Shown: one piece after another, positions 10,960 through 22,260 of the stretch
How positions within the stretch are numbered: the first letter of the stretch is position 1
How the letters are laid out: every line of letters begins with the position of its first letter
From: Mesocentrotus franciscanus
Lineage: Eukaryota > Echinodermata > Echinoidea > Camarodonta > Strongylocentrotidae
Direction: 5' to 3'
DNA: 64,000 bases
Assembly: GCA_037976565.1 (NCBI GenBank)
Contig: CP137672.1
Span: forward strand, 23,405,134 to 23,469,133
The notes under the pieces: generated by a model
What the model was told of the DNA's origin: nothing
What the model saw: only the letters and a program-made list of their open reading frames with translations
The model's database searches: none
Program-made: the position numbers and the translations under genes

Positions 10960-11582
10960 ATTGGTCTTCAGACAGGAGACAAAGATGTCACACACAAAGT
11001 GTGGCTAAAGATCAATCTTGAAACACTTTCTTTGAGTTGACAATTTGAACACATCAATATCATAGTGCATTCATCTCGTTATTATACTGTGTTCTACACG
11101 TTGTCACACAATGTAAAACAGTAAGAACAAAGTGTAGAGCAGGATGTGGAAGCAGCTTGAAACACTGTGTTCAAACTGCACTCTGCACTTTTTCCTCACA
11201 ATGTGAAAACAGTGTGAACAAATTGTAGATCACATGTTGGAACCAGTCTAAACACACTATGTGTGCAAACGTCTTCAGGTTGCTACCACATTGTGCTCTA
11301 CGCTTTGTCACACAAACCTGAAAACAAGAATTGAACAAAGTGTATAATTATAGTGAACGTGTGACAGCAGCTTGAACACAATATTTTCACACCCTATTTA
11401 GGCTGTTTTCACATTCTTTTGACAAAGTGTGAAGCAATTGGTGTGAAGCATCGTTTAGAATCATACATTAGTCTGAACACACTGTGGGTTAAATAAAGTA
11501 AACACAGTGTGTCACACCGTGTGTTATCAGTGTGAACAAAGTGCAGGACACAGTGTGGAAACAGCCTGAAACACTATGCACA
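10960..11582. repeat. Degenerate ACAGTGTG/CACACTGT repeat block, left part
   Basis: Loose ~125-bp units contain GTGTGAACAAAGTGTAGAGC, GTGGAAGCAGCCTGAAACAC and CACATTGTGCTCTACACTTT in varying states. The unit is itself partly self-complementary. The block resumes at 12486 after an inserted element. Confidence 0.7.
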
Positions 11583-12485
11583 CACTGCAAAAACCAGAGT
11601 GTTAAATTTAACACCAAGGGTGTTAAATTTAACACTTTCTTGGTATCTATATCGTGCAACTCCTCTGGTGTTACTTAACACCATTTTCTGGAATTAGATA
11701 ATTTCAATTCCACTTTTGGTGTTAATATTTGACAACTCCTACTGGTGTAGATTAACACCAATATCTGGAATCATAACAAATTCAATTCCACTTTTGGTGT
11801 TTATATTCTTGTTGATCCATTAGAGATTTTTCTATGTATGTCTAATGGTCCCACATTCCATATTCCCTATTATCGACCAGGGTAGAGGAACCAGTGGTAA
11901 ACTGATAATTCATAATCGATGTTGGCAACTGTCCACCAATAGGTATATTCTAATCTCCATTGCATTAACTCCATCACATAGATCATTTGAAGTAAATTCA
12001 AGATTAACATGTATGTGGTACAGGCTGGTACACATATATATATAATAAACATGCATGTTGTTTCTTGGTTAGTAATCATATAATCAATATATCTATTGCT
12101 AAAACGTTAATATAATTGTAACAAGATCGGACATATAATCTATTGGTCAATAATTGCCAAAGGAAAATACAAATCACAAAATTGATGTGCATTGTCATAA
12201 TTTGCTTAACAAATCATGATAAATGTATTTTTCTGTGAACACGTGTAAAGTAATCATTAAGCGCGCGTACACTTTGTGAAAACTTATTCGACCAATCAAC
12301 CGCCTTAAACGAAATCACGTGATGATACTTTCAACACCAAGCATAAAACGACACCATGTTACTTAACACCCAGTAATTATTAATGCATGCTTAAATCTGA
12401 CCGGTGTTAAAAATAACACCAATGGTGTCAAAAAAATTCAATACCATACTGGTGTTAGAAATTTAACACCCTGGTTTTTGCAGTG
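11583..12485 (+). mobile_element. ~0.9-kb foldback/MITE element inserted in the ACAGTGTG repeat
   Basis: Terminal inverted repeat CACTGCAAAAACCAG(A/G)GTG at both ends, extending into GTTAAATTT...AACACC. The left end carries two GTGTTAAATTTAACAC palindromes. A subterminal ~80-bp motif (CTGGTGTTACTTAACACCAT, then TTCAATTCCACTTTTGGTG) is repeated twice and echoed at the right. No transposase ORF. The same degenerate repeat continues on both sides, which supports insertion. Target duplication is not clear. Confidence 0.75.
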
Positions 12486-12960
12486 CACGGTGTATTCAGG
12501 CAGTTGTCCATACTGTGTTCTTTATATTGGCACACAGTGTGGAATCAGGTGAGCACAGTGTAGTTTTAACACAGTGTAAAAGCAGCCTGTATCCACTGTT
12601 TTAAAACCATATACAGCGTGGAAACACACTGTGTTCCAGAAACTCTGAACAGTGTGAAGAAAGTGTGGAATGGAAGCAGCCTGACTGTACTGTTGTCCGA
12701 CTATATTCAAGATGTTTTGACACTGTGCTCTATACTTTTCCCAACACACTGAAACAGTGTGAACAAAATGTAGACGACAGTGGGAAGCGGCCTGAACTCA
12801 CCATAATCATGTTATTTCCACACTGATAGTGCTCTACACCTTTTTCCACAGAATACGAAAACTGTGAACAAATTGAAGAGCACAATTGTATATGTCTTCA
12901 GGTTGTTTCCACACTGTTCTACATTTTAATTTAATTTTAAATGCAAGAAATATTGGACAC
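12486..12960. repeat. Degenerate ACAGTGTG repeat block, right part
   Basis: Continuation of the 10960-11582 block: GTGTGGAATCAGGTGAGCAC, CAGTGTGAACAAAATGTAGA and similar. Confidence 0.7.
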
Positions 12961-13936
12961 ATCACTATGTGGACACATGCATGACGGTTATAACTTCCGG
13001 TATAACTTGACATTGTGCACCGATGTGGTTTGCGAAACTTTGCACACACTCAATTCACACGAAGTTCTATGTTTTCTCAATGTAAAATGCTATAGTATTT
13101 TCCAATAAAATAAATATCAACAAACCTAATCGTTTCTATGAAATCAATTTAGCCGACGGTCACAATATCGAATCTTAATCCTCTCATCTTTACAAATTCA
13201 AATGAATGTCTCAATTTCAATAGGCTTTGAAAAACACATGTTATATACATTCCATTCTTGTTTCGTGTGCATTCCTTACCTGTCAGAAAATAAATCGCTT
13301 ATTTTAATCATTTCTTTATCTTCTGCCAAAATCTCTATATTCACAATGAATGTTTGAGTATCTATGTCTTGTACTTTGAATTATTGTCGGAAATGGAAGT
13401 TGTGATTGCCTAAAAAATTATCATCAGATACTTATTGAGAATAATTATTGCCTAATGTTTATATTTGTATATATTTTGAATGTTAAAATATAGAATTTAT
13501 CAATATTTGGAAATAAAATTGTCTGATTTTTCATTCAAATGACTATACGCGGCCTTCCAGTCTCATTACATTGACTTGGTGTCTAGATGTTTACGTACTT
13601 TCCTAAATCAGTAAACTTTGAGTGAGTGAGTTATAGCTGTGTCTGTTTCCTTCTTATTAAATTTTGATCAAAAGATTGTTGGAATTTGATATGTATTCAT
13701 AATTATGATGGTAGTTTCAATTGAATTTAAAGATAGGAGCCTACCTTGCTAAAATTATTGGGCAAAAGTATTTGCGAGAAAAGTGTGTCCAACCGACTTT
13801 TTTTTCTTCTTCTAAATCAGGCAACATTTTGCCAAAGAACAAAGTAAAAGTACTTGCCCAGTTAAGGTGGTCGGACACAATATTTGCCCCAACTTTTGGC
13901 CAAATGTTTCATCCATTGGGATATATATATATAATT

Positions 13937-13994
<58 letters not shown>

Positions 13995-14054
13995 CATCTA
14001 TGAACAGTAAATTATTATAAATCTTATGAAAGAGTGTTTTATCCCAAATCAGTT
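12961..14054. other. Gene-free stretch with AT microsatellite
   Basis: No coding or RNA gene recognised. A long (AT)n tract lies at ~13921-13991. Confidence 0.6.
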
Positions 14055-14453
14055 GGTATCATTTGTGTGTGGTATGTGTTCACGCTTGGATGAACAGGAG
14101 ACATTGTTTAAGAGAGTGCAAAATCTACTTGCGCCAAAGTAATACATGTGATGTTTGAATAAAACAATTGGGATTTGGGTATTAATTTGGTCTTTGCAGA
14201 TCAAAATAACATCCCTAACAAAATTAATCATGCCACACATATCAAATATCAAATCAAAGAACATTTTGTGCGCGCGTGTGTGTGTGTGTGTGACTTTGTT
14301 TCTGCAAAAAGCAAATGCAATGCATCTCATTTGATACAATCATTCAATTCATTCTCTCATTTCGATACTTTTGCGCAAGTCGATTTTTGCACTCTCGCAA
14401 TCAATGCCTCCTGTTCATCCAAGCGTGAACACGTACCACAAACAAATGATACA
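14055..14453. mobile_element. Foldback element with ~90-bp arms
   Basis: The left arm (14055-14145: TATCATTTGTGTGTGGTATG, GTTCACGCTTGGATGAACAG, AGAGTGCAAAATCTACTTGC) is the imperfect reverse complement of the right arm (14365-14453). The ~220-bp loop holds a GT microsatellite. Open frames here arise from the arms and are not genes. Confidence 0.75.
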
Positions 14454-14542
14454 AAACATGTATGATAACCTTTCGTTCACAGCTGACTTTTAAAATAAAT
14501 GACAAAATTCTGACTCACACGGTATATATATATATATATATA

Positions 14543-14792
14543 CACTGTTGCCAATAGAGTTGGAATAATATTTCCTAGCTCTTTTCATGAAATGACAGTT
14601 ACAAATCTATATGATTTATTATTGGTAGATAAAGTTTATGTCTTCTCAGAACTTTATTGATCAATCCCTGTGACATTAAATACAATTCTGAGAACTGATA
14701 TAAAATTCATCGATCAAGAATTAATCACATTCTCATAATCACTTCATGAAAAGAGGTAACAGAAATGTATTCCAGCTTTCTGGGCAACAGTG
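14543..14792. mobile_element. MITE, family B (CACTGTTGCC ends), copy 1
   Basis: 250 bp, foldback over nearly its whole length: CACTGTTGCC...AGTTGGAATA at the left matches the reverse complement of the right end ...TATTCCAGCTTTCTGGGCAACAGTG. CTCTTTTCATGAA is shared in both arms. TATATA lies on both sides. Related to the element at 61855-62565, sharing GATAAAGTTTATNTCTTCTC. Confidence 0.75.
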
Positions 14793-14835
14793 TATATAAG
14801 TCGAAACTACATAGATAAGAATAGTTACTCAAAGA

Positions 14836-14912
14836 AAGAGAGAGAGAGAGAGAGAAAGAAAGAAAAGAAAGAGGGAGGAAAAAGAGAAGGAGAGAGAGAG
14901 AGTGAGAGAGAG
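14836..14912 (+). repeat. GA-rich microsatellite
   Basis: (GA)n mixed with AAAG and GGA runs. The glutamate/arginine-rich reading frames across it are low-complexity artefacts. Confidence 0.9.
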
Positions 14913-15427
14913 AAATGGGGTGGTAATAAAAATGTGACCCCGAGTGGACTAATAAAAAGTATTGAATTCCTTTTATTTTGGTGTGGGCGGTAACTAAAAG
15001 AAAATATGATATGAGAGAGGGAGACTAAGGGAGGATAGAGAGAGATAGAGAGACACACACACACAACATGCATAATCATTAAAATGTATCGAATGAAAGG
15101 TTATATAGACGTACCTGCCAGGATAATACACTCTGTGGCTATTCCATTTTCCGTTCATGGCGAGCCGAAGGCCCTCCAATTTCATGAAACATGTGTGCAG
15201 GTAGCCTTTCAAAATCATGTAAATTTAAATACACCATGTATAAGTTATCTTTATTAATTCTATGTAAGTGAATGGAAAGAGAAAAAAAAACCTCCATAAC
15301 TTTGACTAAATAGAAATTAAATGATATCTAAATTCTTTATTTAAAAAAATGTAACCTAGCCCTAGGTCTATTGTCCAGATCAATTGCCTCTAAAATGTAG
15401 GCACGGTTCTTGAAGAATATTTTTATA

Positions 15428-15448
15428 ATAATATATATATATATAATG

Positions 15449-15506
<58 letters not shown>
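15428..15506. repeat. (AT)n microsatellite
   Basis: About 70 bp of alternating AT with few interruptions, followed by a short GT tract at 15541-15558. Confidence 0.95.
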
Positions 15507-15508
<2 letters not shown>

Positions 15509-15649
15509 TGGGGGTGAAGATTATTATTATTTTTTATTTTGTGTGTGTGTGTGTGTGGAGGGGAATTGAGCCCCCTAAGCCCCCCTAAAATATTAGGGCA
15601 AACCGAGTTTCAAATCCTAGCTCCAATTATCCATTATTTCATCATTTTT

Positions 15650-16070
15650 GGAAATGAGGTTGTGCGGCATTGACGATCGATATTGAATGCCCATTCGATA
15701 CTCACAACGATAGCCAAACTATAGCTGACAGCTCTAGCTCCGGAGCTTTCCTCATCCCCGTTACAGAGCGTAAGTTTATTCCTAAATTTCACCTTTATAG
15801 ATTATGAATTCCATGATTTCATGATATGCATATATACAAATATGTTGTTTGCTTATGATGCGTATCATATTTCATGGTAAATGCTTTGCCCTGCCGTGCA
15901 ATCACGTAGCAAAATTTAGGTCGAGTGAGTTGAATCCAGTGGCAGTGAGTGATGTGAGACCGCCGCGCCCAGCTAGCTAGGCGCCCAGTCAGTGCAAGTG
16001 TTCCGCCGGTGCGGCGATGTGATGTCTGCTCAATTCCAGCTCCGGCTCTAGACAGAAATAACCGTCTGGT
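15650..16070. promoter_or_regulatory. CpG-richer patch, possible promoter or untranslated first exon
   Basis: Unlike its AT-rich surroundings, this stretch has many CpGs (GACGATCGATATT, GACCGCCGCGCCCAGC, CCGCCGGTGCGGCGATG) and a donor-like GAGC|GTAAGT at ~15769. It could be the first exon of a plus-strand gene, for example a distal first exon of cytospin ~30 kb downstream, since no other gene lies between. Inference only. Confidence 0.3.
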
Positions 16071-16214
16071 ATGGGTCATTCTTTAATAAAATTGACATTT
16101 GTTGACATTCCCCATACACAGACGGTACCCCATACGGCTCGCACCGGGGGGAGAGATTGAGCCGATTGTGGCCCGCTTTGGTCCCAAAAACTTTCTCCCA
16201 CGATTTTCTTTATT

Positions 16215-16397
16215 TAGTGTGTGTGTGTATTGGGTTTTTACAGACGTGTATCAATCAGATATGATTATTTACATCTGGAGACCGACCTTTAACGTCACCA
16301 TCTGAAAGACGCGATTCAGTTTCGAACCTGCGTCCTCGGCTGAATCAGTTTGTAACTTCCACTGTTAGCTGGATTACAGGCGCACGCCACAACGCCT
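16215..16397 (-). mobile_element. Pol III-type SINE with 7SL-like head
   Basis: Read on the minus strand from ~16396: GGCGTTGTGGCGTGCGCCTG and TAATCCAGCTAA resemble the 5' (Alu) domain of 7SL RNA, including an A-box-like TGGCGTGCGCC. GCAGGTTCGAAACTG is a B-box-like motif ~70 nt on. It continues with GATGGTGACGTTAAAGGTCG, a tail type common in invertebrate SINEs. A degenerate SINE is most likely; a 7SL pseudogene is the alternative. Confidence 0.5.
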
Positions 16398-18350
16398 AGA
16401 TCTAATTTTCTGATTTATAAATCAGATACAAAAATACTATGTCTATTTTTCTCCTATGTACAGTTATCATTTAGAATTTTAAATGACAATTTTGAGCTGT
16501 AATACTAATTGTTTGCAAATGAACCAAAATTCAGTATTTAGGATAACTTTAATATGTATTGAAATAAAATGGCTGCTCTTGGGAGGGTTAGGTTGGCCTA
16601 ACTCCTAATAAACCATACGCACATCGTAACACGTCGGACTACAGGAAGGCTAATTTCAAATGTTTGCAATCCGATAAAAGCACTTGCGATCATACTTGTT
16701 GCCTTCAATTTGAAATTTTCTGGTTATTTGACAGGTTGTGTATTGGTTTCTTGAAAAAATTAAACTACATCATCACACTTAATTTTCCATGTACATCATT
16801 GCTGATCATTCTTATGTTTTATATTGTTTTGCTTTTGAAGTGGGTCACAGGTTTTGGTCTCAAAATGCACTTGTGAAGCACGCCCTCAATATTGTAGGCT
16901 GTGAAACTGCCTACTTAAATGCAGAAGATCATTAAAATGGGTCTTTCCCTTTCATTTTATTGAAAGGAATCGATGGAATCACATCTTACTTTCTTAGGTG
17001 CCTGGTGCGAAGGTGCTCTAGTGCCAATAAAAAGTGCTGTATCAGAGTTTGGTTCTGTTAAAGACTGTTTTCCATGTTACGAGGGGGTTGATTTTGAGCA
17101 ATAATGCCTGGTTGAACGGCAACTGCAATGTGAATTGAAAGAAGTGAACCACTTCACACTTGACTTGTGAGACGAGTGAGATGTGTCTATGCCCCGCAGG
17201 GCCCTGCATCGTAAACATCCAGATTCAGGTCAAGATTTCAAGTTTTATGAAAGGGTTGCCAACCTGGACACAGACTGACTACCATTATGATGCACAGTGG
17301 CAAATTACCATATGGAGTAACATGGTTGTGAGTGTACGGATTGCAAAACTCTGGCATTGATCTGAAGACCACTAATTAGTTGATTTTCCTGATCACAGTT
17401 AAGCGGCATCGGATGATATATATTGAAACCAGACATTCATTTTTCTTATCTCAAGAAAAAAAGAATTTTTTTTCAAACAGATGGCATCACATACAACTAT
17501 GAGAAGAGGAATCTTTAATGATCTTTTGACAATATTTTCTTTGGAATTTGATGAGGAAAAAAAGCAAAGCATTGTGGTTTTCACTCGTTGACAAAACCAA
17601 ACCATACAATTTGAGTGTACATGTATGAGTAATTGATTCAGGATATAGCAACACTCATTTTGTATCACTTATGCCATTCTTAAAAGTGTGTTTGCCACAC
17701 AATGTCAGTAATTGGTCATGATGATATATTACCGGAATGAGTTGTGGAATGACAAATGTTATGCATGATATCCTTATCTGGATGTTACTGGTCCATACAA
17801 AATTCATGGATTTGTGAAAGAAAAAAAAGGGAATATTACTTTGTACCACATTTTAGAGAAGAGAGAAGCTGGAAGACTAAGAAGAGATATTTTACCTCAA
17901 CTAAAAAAAATATATGTTGACACATGTATCATGTCACTAAATTTCATCTCGGACCTATTGATCCACAAGGTGAAATTCAAGGCCAAATAAAAGGTCCAGA
18001 GGTCATTGAACTTCACATTGCTCAGATTTTGATACTTTGTATTGCTTTTATGATTGCCTGTTTCAAATGTCAGTATCAACAAATTGGACAATGATTGCAG
18101 GGGTATGGCTACTTCATTGTACAATTGACCAAAAATCTTTTGAAACTTCATGCTGAATTGAACAAGCAGTTGGGGATTCAACTTATGATTATTTAGCCTT
18201 TAAAGTCTCATTAACGGATAACCCCATATATACATATACCATGTACCAAATTTAGGCCAGTGTAAAAAGGGTGGGGTTCAACCCATTGGTGATTTGACTA
18301 AGAATGACCCCAACAAATATGAAATACCTGTAAACTCCCAAATAAGCATG
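16398..18350. other. Gene-free stretch
   Basis: About 1.95 kb of AT-rich sequence in which I see no convincing exon, RNA gene or inverted-repeat element. Confidence 0.5.
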
Positions 18351-18848
18351 AAGGTAATACAAAGTTTTGGTAATATTTCTACAGGATTGGATTATGAAAT
18401 TTAAAATTTGCATTACCATTGTGAAATCTACAGTGTTAGAATTAGCAACTTTGACAAAATTGGGCTCTAAAATGCTAAGGGTTTTGAGAAATTAAAATAT
18501 CAAATTTATCGGTGCTCCCAGGAAATTTCAAATAGCGCCTACGGCCATACAATGGTAGCTGCGACCATGAAAATCTCGGAATATGCAGTTCTGATATGTA
18601 AGTTCCAAACAGGAATAGAAAATTGGTCGATTTTAGTCAAGAAACATTGTTTTGAAGCTAAAGTACTATCAATCTTGAGAGGGAGCTATACAACATAAAG
18701 AGTTTATTATTCACAATTTCATCACTTTAGACTCGATTTCAACCGCAACAACAATTATTGAATATTGTAGGATCGCATATGCTTCCAATATGTTCATTTG
18801 AACCAAATTCATGACCCCATACCAAAACTTTGTAATTATTATCTTTAA
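18351..18848 (-). mobile_element. TTAA-type MITE, family A, copy 2 (inverted)
   Basis: Reverse complement of the 3835-4325 element over almost its whole length (shared blocks include CATATGCTTCCAATATGTTC, ACAACATAAAGAGTTTATTA and GGTAGCTGCGACCATGAA). The right side keeps TTAA (18845-18848); on the left the site has decayed to ATGA. Confidence 0.75.
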
Positions 18849-20630
18849 ACCTACATGTACACTGTATGTAATGTAGTATTGTTGACAAAAGGGACCCCAT
18901 AAAAATATTTAAAAAAACACTTCCTCTCCCCTCTTAAAAAAAAAACAAACACAACTTACTGTCAGAAATGTACTGTTTGATCAATGTTGAGTTTTGTCCT
19001 TTTAACATTTTAAAGATATTTGTCAATTTGAACGAAGCTCACTAACAATGTATTTCACATAGTGCATTCAATTAAGAAGAGGACCAAGCTTACATGTAGC
19101 TGTTCAATACATTTGTACATTTACTTGTGAATGGTCGTTATTATTCCATTATTTTATTAAATCTTCCATTATTTTTTATCATAAGAGACTTCCAGGAAAG
19201 AGATTTTTTAAATGATGTCGGAAAAAACAGGATTGATGAAACCATAGATTTCCTCTTTATTATGAAACTTGCTATTGCCAATATGCATGTATTCATGCTT
19301 TATGTAAACTTCGAATACATGCAGGTAGTCAGGAAACTGCCATGACATGAATTGATTTATTGCCACATCAAATTCGTCATTGTATCCTGCCTTTCTACCC
19401 CGACTCCCGGGGCATCCGACTCCACGGTTCTTCTTTGATTGACAACGGAATTATTCGAGGAAATTTCTTGTCTCCACTCTCCAGCATGGACATTTAACTT
19501 TAGCAAATTCGTTTGATCCTATGACAGGGCTCCACACTAACTTTTGGGGGAATGGGGTTCTAATCAAAGTTTTTTACAGTCTGTACATGCATGAGCTCTA
19601 CATGTATATGGCACATTTTTGAAATTTTGGTGGTTCAGACTTACATTTTGTGGCTATTTGGGCACCCACGTACATGTAATAGTGTCTAGCTGTTGATATT
19701 ATCTCACAGAGGTATATTTATACTTACCTTCCTCAAGTTCATTCTTTAATTGTTTATATTGGTGATGACTCGCAAATGTTTGAAACTAGTACTTGAAGCT
19801 TTAAGTACATTGTACATGTATGTTATTTGTCCTAATTCCTTCGTTTGTATTATGTTTGTTTGGTTGTTTTTTTTACCTTTGTTTAGTTTGAGTATCAGTA
19901 TTATTTTTGTTGGGGGGGGGGACAGTTGAGAATGAAAACTCAAAAATAAGATTTAGTAGGAATCTTAGGAGTTGAAACTTAATTCTCATCTGTCAGTCAT
20001 ATCTTCACTAGCACTGCTCTAATTCCACAGGTCACCTCTCTTCATCCATCAAAAATCACTTGTTTCTTAAAACCTTGAACTGACTTAAGCTTACTCAGTA
20101 CACCGATGAAAGACATGCTTTTTTTTTAAGTTGTTAACTTTGAGATTTGAGATTTTTTAATCATACATGAATCTCTGTAAAGCCAAAGGATTGACCTCTT
20201 TAGAAAATATGTAGATGGAAAGCATTCAATTGAAAATATTGATTCAATATGATTTCCTAACTGTTATGTAATATGTACATAATAACCCATATCAGTACAG
20301 TGTCTCCTTAAAGTGATGTTTATGCATTATTTTTTTATCCAAAAATCAAAATGCTAGGATTTTTTACACATTATTCATGAGCACAAAGAGCAAAAATAAA
20401 TCACAATTTCCTTACACATTGATTCGTTTAATAAACTTTTTTTTTTAAACTGTGAAGGAGACGAAATTTAGATTGATCATTGTCAATTTGAGTTGAGGTA
20501 ACTTGTTGATTTGAAAAATAAAACTCTGAATTGCTATATAACTCTATGGAACAGTTGTATTCGCATCATACTGTAAATGTTTTAACATTTAAACTTTTTG
20601 GGGGGTTTAAGCTTGCTCAGAAGTCATTTT
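18849..20630. other. Gene-free stretch
   Basis: AT-rich with homopolymer runs, including a G-run at ~19911-19921. No supported gene or structured element. A slightly GC-richer segment near 19390-19490 has no good splice context. Confidence 0.5.
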
Positions 20631-22260
20631 TGTCTCGCCTGCGTAGCAAAAAGCGAGACATAGGCGCCGCTTTTCCGGTGACGGCGGTGACGGCGACGGC
20701 GTCAACATAATTTTGAAAGTATAAGGTCCTATTAAATGAAACTTGGACTAAAGGGTTATTAAGTATCCCCAATCATGTGAGGAAAATTTCAGGTCACAAA
20801 GTCAAGGTCAAAGGTCATTTCAGGTCAACAAACTTAGACTATGTTGTGGCATCATCATCAAAAACTTAACCGAGGTTAAGTTTTTGAATTTGTAATATAA
20901 TTTTGAAAGTATAAGTTCTTATTCAATGAAACTTAGACTAAAGGGTTATCAAGTATCCCCAATCATGTGAGTAGAATTTCAGCCCACTAGGTCAAGGTCA
21001 AAGGTCATTTCAGGTCAAAAAACTTAACTATGTTGTGGCATCAGGCTAAGACTTTTTTAATTGTTATCATAATTTTGAAAGTATACATTCCTATTCCATG
21101 AAACTTGAACATAAGGGTTATCAAGTATCACCAATCATGTTATTAGTCTTTAAGGTGACAAAGTAAAGGTCAAAATGTTATTTCAGGTCTGGAAACTTAG
21201 ACTTTGTAATATAATTTTGAAAGTATAAGTTCTTATTCAATGAAACTTAGACTAAAGGGTTATCAAGTATCCCCAATCATGTGAGTAGAATTTCAGCCCA
21301 CTAGGTCAAGGTCAAAGGTCATTTCAGGTCAACAAACTTAACTATGTTGTGGCATCAGGCTAAGATTTTTTAATTGTTATCATAATTTTGAAAGTATACA
21401 TTCCTATTCCATGAAACTTGAACATAAGGGTTATCAAGTATCACCAATCATGTTATTAGTCTTTTAGGTGACAAAGTAAAGGTCAAATGTCATTTCAGGT
21501 CTGGAAACTTAGACTTTGTTGTGGCATCAACATCAAGATTTTGAAATTTTAGCATAATTTCAAAAGTGTTTGTTCAAATTCCATGAAACTTGTACCCAAG
21601 GGCTATCAAGTATCACAAATCATGTGACACAAATTCCAGGTCACAAAGTCAAGGTCAAAGGTCATTTTAGGTCAGTAGACTTGGATTATGTTCTCAAAAT
21701 TTAATATGAGAATTAATAAATAAATTGTTGTTATTTGTTCATATTTCATGAAAGTAAATATTCAAATCATTCAAGTACTTTCCCATGAATATTCTAATAG
21801 TAATTTTAGTATTCGATCCCAGGCCTAGTATGTACATGATCAGTTACAGCTAGGTGACAATATTGATGTTTCGATAATATATATTGGAGTATATCTCATA
21901 ATAATGTTCTCATTATGCTAATGAGACGTGATGTGATGTAGATGGGCTCTACCTTCCAATTGTTTTTACACAAAATGCTGAAAAATCCTCTTTTCTTAAA
22001 AAGTTTATTAGATAACTTTATTTGTAAATTACTGACAAGCATTGAAACATTTATATTCTTACCCATACACTAAATCTCATTATATTGTATCAATATATCA
22101 TTATATCAATATTCACTTCAAAATGCTTATTATATTCAGAGGATTTAATTTTCGGGGGTCTGCAAATGGGCCACCCTGCCTATAAAAATAATGTCCCAAC
22201 CTCAATTTTTCATCATATCGAATTGCGTAATGCAGGCGAGACCGCCGAGAGCGTTTCACT
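20631..22260 (+). mobile_element. ~1.6-kb non-autonomous element with GTCTCGCCTGC ends
   Basis: The left end TGTCTCGCCTGCGTAGCAAA, soon followed by GCGAGACATAGG, is matched in inverted form by TGCAGGCGAGACCGCC near 22231-22246. A GC-rich (GACGGCGGTGACGGCGAC) head leads into an internal ~160-190-bp tandem repeat. No ORF. Similar GTCTCGCCTGCGTAGC repeats are, to my recollection, widespread in marine invertebrate genomes. Confidence 0.6.
20700..21690 (+). repeat. Six-unit tandem repeat carrying DR1-like AGGTCA motifs
   Basis: Units share AATTTTGAAAGTATAAGTTC, AAAGGGTTATCAAGTATC, CCAATCATGTGA and AGGTCAAAGGTCATTTCAGG. Perfect AGGTCA-A-AGGTCA lies at 20805-20817, 20995-21007, 21309-21321 and 21652-21664; two more units (~21166, ~21480) have mutated versions. 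A further AGGTCA half-site lies 4 bp after each perfect copy. Confidence 0.85.
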
